Shown here: one piece after another, positions 57,201 to 64,000 of the stretch
How the letters are laid out: each line of letters begins with the position of its first letter
Position numbering within the stretch: the first letter of the stretch is position 1
Origin: Chionoecetes opilio
Taxonomy: Eukaryota > Arthropoda > Malacostraca > Decapoda > Majidae
Assembly: GCA_016584305.1 (NCBI GenBank)
Contig: JACEEZ010021769.1
Coordinates: 62,001 to 126,000, forward strand
Length of the DNA stretch: 64,000 bases
Direction: 5' to 3'
The notes under the pieces: generated by a model
The model's input: only the letters and a program-made list of their open reading frames with translations
The model's database searches: none
What the model was told of the DNA's origin: nothing
Translations under genes and position numbers: made by a program

Positions 57201-57816
57201 GAAGTAGTTACCTCATGAGCTGATCTAGGTCAGTTCTGGGGTTTTTCTATTTTTGGGTTTCACTGGCGGGGATAACCCACCAGTGTAAATCACTGAAAGT
57301 GGCCATTCATGATATTTGAGACCCTGCAGAAAATTTTGCGAGTGATTCGCAGTGGTTACCTCATGAGCTGATCTAGGTCAGCTTTAGGGGGTTAATTAAT
57401 GGTCACTGGCAGGGGTAACCCACCAATGAAAATCACTGGAAGTGGCCATTCATGATATATAGGATCCTGCAAGAAATGTTACAAGTGATTTGAAGTAGTT
57501 ACCTCATGAGCTGATCTAGGTCAGTTCTGGGGATTTTCAATTTCTAGACGTCACTGGCGGGGGTAACCCACCACTGTAAATCACTGGAAGTGGCCATTCA
57601 TGATATTTGGGACTGGAGAAGATTTTGAAAGTGATCCGAAGTGGTTACCTCATGAGCTGATTGAACTAGATCAGCTTTGATGGGTTAATTACTGGTCACT
57701 GGCAGGGGTAACCCACCAATGAAAATAACTGGCATCAACCGTGTTTCATACATTGGGTTATGGAAAGCCCATTACAGGTATTTAGGATCGGTTACTGTCC
57801 AAAGCTGATCTAGATT
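54228..57816 (+). mobile_element. Element with long subrepeat-built inverted repeats carrying a nuclease-like gene
   Basis: The outer ends are ATCTAGATCAGC and GCTGATCTAGAT, continuing with GTAACCGATCCTAAATACCTG and its inverse. Each end extends 600-750 bp and is built of four or so tandem units of 140-155 bp. Each unit has GATCAGCTCATGAGGTAAC, a CACTTCCAGTGA word and a GGGTTACCCC word. The left and right ends are inverted. A C-terminal gene half lies between (54865-56640). No target duplication is clear. I know no named superfamily with this combination. Confidence 0.72.
54865..56640 (+). pseudogene. C-terminal half of PIN/FEN-like element protein
   Basis: Same family as 12441-13650. Probable exons: 54865-55590, 55954-56157, 56263-56640, with GT-AG borders (donors after TTTTACAG and GATCAG; acceptors TCTTGCAG and TTTTCAG). 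Words in order: YDGGLVLHSVL, NSIKDSERKRRGAV, FLLREWEKDHYW, ADHEEADT, NIIVRA then a small deletion, ILIGSIGK, GYHALTGCDS, KGKVKPLEII, NEARFLKLVE, LPPCRRSLEMKIRRANYV, DYGWSLD, WFEGPAIP, then an acidic tail and stop. The spaced EEAD, (deleted) DTDV and GCD acidic motifs resemble the catalytic layout of PIN/FEN nucleases; that is my inference. Frameshifts near 55050, 55390 and 56100 and a TAG at about 56368 kill it. The N-terminal half is absent here. Confidence 0.68.
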
Positions 57817-57827
57817 GACTTACTGGT

Positions 57828-58292
57828 TGGTTGTTACTGGTTGACGTACCAGGCGTGAACCCAGACTGATGAGGTCTCTGATGCTTCAGCAGATGACTGC
57901 GGATCCGTGTCAGCAATAGATGGGCAAGCACCTTGCCTGGCACGCTGAGCAATGTAATACCGCGGTAATTGTTGCAGTCCTGACGGTCCCTTTTCCCTCT
58001 CCAGATAGGGACGACCAGCCCCCTTTTCCAGTCAGGAGGAGTGGTACCTGATTGCCACACGACAGTCAGGACAGTATGCAACCCGCGGATCATGCATGGC
58101 CTCACCCCCAGCTTTGAGGAGCTCCTTCCGCACTGATATTACAAACACCAGCTGCCTTTCCACCCCTCAACTTTGATACAGCCTCTGTAACTTCATCAAG
58201 AGAGGGTGCAGTTTCGTCAATGGGAGGATCAGCATCCACTGCCTGTAACCCAGTGGTGTGAAGCTGCTCAATTGGAGGGTCCACCGTGAACA
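57828..58292 (-). pseudogene. RTE fragment (copy 3) of the chimera
   Basis: Matches 36010-36464 closely (NYRGITLLSVPGKVLAHLL, QSGFTPG). Its RT part is cut off at 57828 next to the long-inverted-repeat element. Confidence 0.87.
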
Positions 58293-58617
58293 ATGTGAAT
58301 TTATTCAGCCTCCTTTTAAAGCTCCCTATTGACTCGGCACTGACCACCTGACGACTGAGTCCATTCCAATCATTTACCACCCTATTTGTGAACCCGTTTT
58401 TCCGTATTTCCTTTTTAAATCTACGCTTTTCCAGTTTGAATCCGATACTTCTTGTTCTAAACTGATTACTAGCCGTAAGAACTTTTTCTACATCTCTTTT
58501 ATTGTATACCTTTAACCACTTCAAAAAACTTATATCAGATCGCCACTTAAGCCCCGTTCCCACATTGGCGACTTTCAAAGGAGACACCGCTGATACACGT
58601 CCAAAGTGGTGTTTCAA
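58293..58617 (-). pseudogene. CR1-like ORF2 C-terminus fused to RTE, copy 2
   Basis: Same protein words and same joint as 36465-36760; only a few substitutions differ. Confidence 0.85.
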
Positions 58618-58945
58618 CGGTGTCTCAACGATATCTCAGTGGTGTCTCAGCGGTATCATAGCAGCAGTACCGGTGTCACAGGAACTACCACGTGTAGGCC
58701 TCGCGGCCTCTTGTAGCTTCCTTATTTTCTTATGTTCTTATGTATCTCCGCAGTTTACCTTGAGTCTCAGCGGTGTCTCCACGGGACGGCGAATTTTTTG
58801 AAGTGTTAAAACAATTATCATCGGTGTCGCCGTGGCTGCGAGTCTCAGTGGTGTCGCCGCGTTGGCAACAGTCTCAACGGTGTGGTGGCGATGTTGCCGT
58901 TGTCTCAACGCTGTGGCAACGGTGTCGCCATGGTGGCAGCCTCTA
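58618..58945. repeat. GGTGTCTC-type minisatellite, copy 2
   Basis: Matches 36765-37040. A CR1-like tail (ACCACGTGTAGGCC...TTCTTATGTTCTTATGT, about 58662-58745) is inserted in it. Confidence 0.8.
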
Positions 58946-59814
58946 CTACATGCCCTTCACACCTTTTGCTCGGGTCAGGTGACTGTGGATTGGCACATCT
59001 CTGTGCCTGCCCCAGCCCAGCTAACACACTTACGTATTTTCTACGTAGTATAAAGGTAGCGGTTTTGTAACTTTTACGTAGCAAAAATACGTAACTAATA
59101 CGAATTTGTGTGGAGGCCCAGGTGCGTCCTAACTACGTATTTCACTACGTAACTGACAACCTTTCTACAACATTTTGGGAACCATTTGCACGTTTCAAAA
59201 ACGTTTGTACTGCCTTTTTAACACGTTCCATCACCTTTTCACAACCTATTTGCTACATCCCACTACGTTTTTGCTACGTTACTACTACCTTCAGCGAGCA
59301 CATTGCCACAACCTAGATTAATAGACTACTAGGTTAAACCACGTGCAGCTTAGTGACGTCAGTGGCAGTCGTGCGAGAAAACGACGAGAAAACGACGATT
59401 TTGTATCGTGGCCTATTCTGAAATATGGCCCGAGCCTCACGAGGATAATCCCCCACCCACCTACACGCACCTGTGGCCGCGGCGGCCTGCCCTGACCTGA
59501 CCTCACTCACACCTGCTCCTACCCTACCTACCTACCTCTCCTCTGCTACTCTCCATGCCTCTCCCTTTTACCTCCTCTTTCCACTATGAGAATATGATTA
59601 TTAATACTACTATTATTATCATTATTATCGTTGTTATTTATATAATGTTTATTACTATTATCATTCCCATTCCTATTAAGCAAGCTAAATAACATGAGTT
59701 TGGTTTGGGAGAGGTTGTTAATGGCCAATTATCATATGAAAATGACTGCAGTGTAGTTGTTGGCATAGAACAAAATGTACCTCTAGTGATATGGTAGTTA
59801 CAAATGTGACCAAT

Positions 59815-60500
<686 letters not shown>

Positions 60501-60503
<3 letters not shown>

Positions 60504-61499
60504 TGCTGGAAGGCCACTCCCTTCTACCTCCTCTTTCCACTATCCAAAAATTATCATTATGACGTACTATGTAGTGTACTATGCTCCTGTAGAAAGAAAC
60601 ATTAGAGAAGGGAAAAAATCCTCACCACAGAACCGTGAACATGCATAGAAAACGGAGCACAGAAGATATGGCCTGTGCGAGTGTTCATTCAAGACTGGCG
60701 ACCTGTTTTGGAGGGAGGCTGACCTCCGGACTGCAGCTGACGTCACGCGCACAAGAGGAAATTTTCAGTCTAGCCGTGGAGAGACCTTTTAAAGTCTATA
60801 GATCTTGGCCACAACCTTCCTGGTACGTACCATATTAGCCTACCTTTCTGCAACAGTTCTTGCTATACAGCTCAGGACTTCAAGTTGGAACTTTGGAAGA
60901 TGTATAGTTGTGTAAATAATTATACAGCGAGTAATTTGTGCAAAGCGTGCACCAGCCCACCAGTAAAGACTCCTCACTAGTGCCCGCCCTGTTTATGAGG
61001 TGATCATTATGTCTTGCCACAGTAGGTTAGCTTTTACTTAATGATCCTCGTGTCAATGTAAAAATATATATCCTTCAGATATATATGAATCCTACAAAAA
61101 TAAAAATCTAAGTAGTCCCAATATCCCATAATATCATGTATGTGACTTTTGTATTGATTATAGTTTTGAATATATTTTAAGTTTACCGTTTAAAAGTTTG
61201 AAATCATTACATTTGATTATATAATAAGCAAAACAAATAATACAATTTGATTTACTAGAACTTATAATAGTATACCGTATTAATAAACATTTTCTCTAAT
61301 ATGAACCTAATAGAAAACGTTTCTACATAGACTATAATAAGAAACAGTACATGCATAATAACCTTGGGGCCCTGCCTGAAATTTACTATTTACTTCAAAT
61401 AAAATTTCTTCATTCAAGCAACCGTATTTTGAATGTAAACCTTACGTATTTTCGTCACAAAATCATAAATAAAAATATATAATTAAAGGTGTTATAAAC
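60501..61499. other. AT-rich interior of the decayed element
   Basis: No coding stretch, repeat or RNA recognised. AT content rises after 61050. Confidence 0.4.
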
Positions 61500-62245
61500 G
61501 TGCTAAAAAGGTGATTTTGTCACGTGAATGTTCTACGTAGTTTGTATGTTATTTCGTGTCTATAGATCTACCTGATATAAGTCACCTGACTTTCACCATA
61601 ACGCCGATTGGAATTCACGTGGATAACGGTTAATGTCATTATTAACGTTATACTTACGTATCTTTAACATATGTATCCACCCATTCATTATGTATATATA
61701 ACGTTTTGAATCCTCTAATATCACGTTACATCATGATGTTATAAATACGTAATTGAAACGTAAAACCACTACGTATTATATTAGTAGAAGAAACACGTAT
61801 TTCTGTAACTTCTTAATTACGCTGAGAAAACGTATCGTAGCGACGTAAAGTAGTAGCTGTCACACCATGGCGTATCGCCTGAACGTATGCCAACGTATGC
61901 GAAATATCGAAAATATGTTGGTGTACGTTGGTGTACGCTGATATAAGTTAGGGGTAAGTTGGGGATACGTCGTTTACGTTAAGAGCACGCTGTGATACGC
62001 TGTGAAAATTTGGAACACGTCGAGCCCGCGAAAAATTATTGAGCATGTTAAAAATTTCTCGGCGTACTGAACGTGTGCTAAATACGTTCTGCATAAGTTC
62101 CCCGTAAGTTCGTGGTACGTTAGACATACGTTGACATACGCTGACATACGTTAGAGGTACGTTACTCGTAAGTTAGTATATATTGATGTACGTCGGCTGA
62201 CGGGGAAACGTACAGCCAACGTAGTGATAACGAGTTGATAACGTA
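61500..62245. repeat. Interspersed TACGT/ACGTA motif array
   Basis: Words such as GACATACGTT, GATACGCTG, TACGTTG and GTAAGTT recur about every 8-12 bp, densest at 61850-62240. Similar arrays flank the gene on the other side (63180-63400) and occur at both element ends (59030-59300). Confidence 0.7.
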
Positions 62246-62517
62246 TATGTGCCGTATGTCTAACCTATGCCTGAATTATCTCCAACGAGTCTCGACGTAT
62301 CCTGACGTATCCACCTTGTGCACAACTTATGCTGGCGATCGTGTAACGTACATAACGTGTTTCTACAGTACAGCTAGGGTATGTGCCGTACAGCTAGCGA
62401 GCATTCGGCGTTTTGGGAACTTATGGGGGGGTTTCAGTATATATATGGGTCCCTTGAGTAACTCATCCTCACTTCTTCATGGTCTGTCGTGCTTTCAACC
62501 CATCATCATCAGAGACC

Positions 62518-63190
62518 ATGGCGGATGATAGGCTGCGACAAGAGTACATGACAGCCGTTCTCCAGCATCAGCAGAATGTGAACCAGTTGGCAGTTTTGTA
62601 GCTCCGTGCCTACAGGAGAAGGGAGCAACGGAGGCGGATCTGGACCAGACAATGGATCGCAAGGCGACCACAGTTTGGCATGTACGACCAGCTTCTGGTG
62701 GAACTCCGGAACGAGGGCCAGGCCTCCTTCAGCAATTTCATGAGGATGCCCCCAGAGATGTTCGACGAGCTTGTAGCCAGAGTGGGGCCCAGGATGACAA
62801 AGCAGAATACCTGCTACAGGCAGCCGATCGAGCCTGGCCTGAAGGTTGCTCTGACTCTACGTCACCTTGCCTCAGGGAACAAGTATGCCTCCATGAAGTT
62901 TGGCTGGAGGGTCCCTCACAACACCCAGTCACTCATGGTGAGAGAAGTGTGCCAGACAATCATAGACGAGTACCTTGACGAGGTGATGACCTGCCCAAGC
63001 ACTCCTCAAGAATGGCAGGCCATTTTTGACCAGTTCATGGCCAAGTGGAACTTCCCCCATACCCTAGGGGCACTTGAATGGAAGCATGTTGCCTGCTTGA
63101 TGACATCGGCGGGAATGATGTGCTTGAGATCGGCGCGGTATTTATACGTTCTACAGCGGCATAGGTCACATGTTCGTTGTACGGCGAGGA
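62518..63190 (+). pseudogene. PIF/Harbinger transposase, N-terminal half
   Basis: It starts at ATG 62518 (MADDRLRQEYM). Codon 28 is TAG (62599-62601). It then reads RRRIWTRQWIARRPQFGMYDQLLVELRNEG, abbreviated here to its key words WIARR, FGMYDQLL, FSNFMRMPPEMFDEL, LTLRHLAS, TPQEWQAI, WNFPHTLGALEWKH. Family members read GALDGKH, so the first catalytic Asp appears replaced (Glu-Trp). After KHVAC the family resemblance ends, so the DDE half is deleted. Codon use is more GC-rich than the surroundings. Confidence 0.8.
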
Positions 63191-63637
63191 TACGCTGAGG
63201 ATACGTCGAACACGGCAGACATACGCTACGAATACGTTAAGCATACGTTGGTCATACACTCGCATACCCTGTGATACGCTGTCATAACTTTGTTATAAGT
63301 TAGTGATACGCTATCAATACATTAGTCATACGCTATGTATACGTTCAATACGCTATGGATACGTCCATTCCAACACGGATGTCGACTTTTCCGATGCAAT
63401 TCGTTGGGAAGTTGGACGTTCTTGGACTCTGACAATTTTCGAACTATTTTTTGTATACGTCGGCATACGTTCAGGCCATACGCCATGGTGTGACAGGCCC
63501 ATAACCAAACACTACCTAAATACAACATAGACAATTCAAGAGTTAAAGTATGATTTACGTATATATTTCGAATTTTCCTAACGTTACCAAAACGCTACCT
63601 TCTCAAAACGTAAGGTTTACGTAGTGTGTTTGCTGGG

Positions 63638-64000
<363 letters not shown>

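Overview
This is eukaryotic DNA and almost certainly an arthropod genome, most plausibly a decapod crustacean. The clues are very long (GA)n/(TA)n microsatellites, degenerate tracts of the arthropod telomere word TTAGG/CCTAA, and a mix of Jockey-like, RTE, CR1-like and Penelope retroelements with PIF/Harbinger, hAT, TTAA-inserting and unassigned DNA elements. There are no operons or ribosome binding sites. I see no convincing host gene: every coding stretch I can recognise belongs to a transposable element. The species assignment is an inference.

Layout. 1-5.98 kb: a LINE scrap, a tRNA-derived SINE, then a TTAA-inserting palindromic element that was hit by a foldback element and by a full-length RTE retrotransposon (2181-5555) flanked by an 84-bp target duplication. 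6.9-10.6 kb: decayed LINE pieces and microsatellites. 10.5-14.4 kb: an inverted-repeat-bounded block holding the N-terminal half of a large element-borne protein family. 15.2-23.3 kb: a stack of Jockey-like LINE copies carrying nested hAT (8-bp duplication) and palindromic (7-bp duplication) elements. 25.4-29.7 kb: a giant palindrome with two head-to-head Penelope-like copies (reverse transcriptase plus GIY-YIG endonuclease). 30.9-36.8 kb: a CR1-like LINE with a GDSL-esterase ORF1, a second RTE copy, and an RTE/CR1 chimera.

40.9-52.8 kb is the best preserved unit: a two-gene PIF/Harbinger DNA transposon (41027-52053) with 30-bp perfect terminal inverted repeats, a CTC target duplication, a two-exon DDE transposase on + and a five-exon Myb/SANT-like partner on -. 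The genes converge and both read through without a stop once spliced. Its introns and centre have collected LINE scraps and at least four miniature elements. 54.2-57.8 kb: an element with long inverted repeats built of about 150-bp subrepeats, carrying the C-terminal half of the same protein family seen at 12.4 kb; its motifs look like a PIN/FEN-type nuclease. 57.8-64 kb repeats the 36.0-37.5 kb block but is split by a decayed second Harbinger-type element (59016-63637) with dense TACGT motifs.

Many insertions can be proved inside the window, because the interrupted sequence or an intact relative gives the empty site. Target duplications of AG, TAA, TTAA, 7 bp, 8 bp and 84 bp are supported this way or by direct comparison of flanks. 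Splice sites, homology and family names come from reading by eye and from memory of these families; no search was run.
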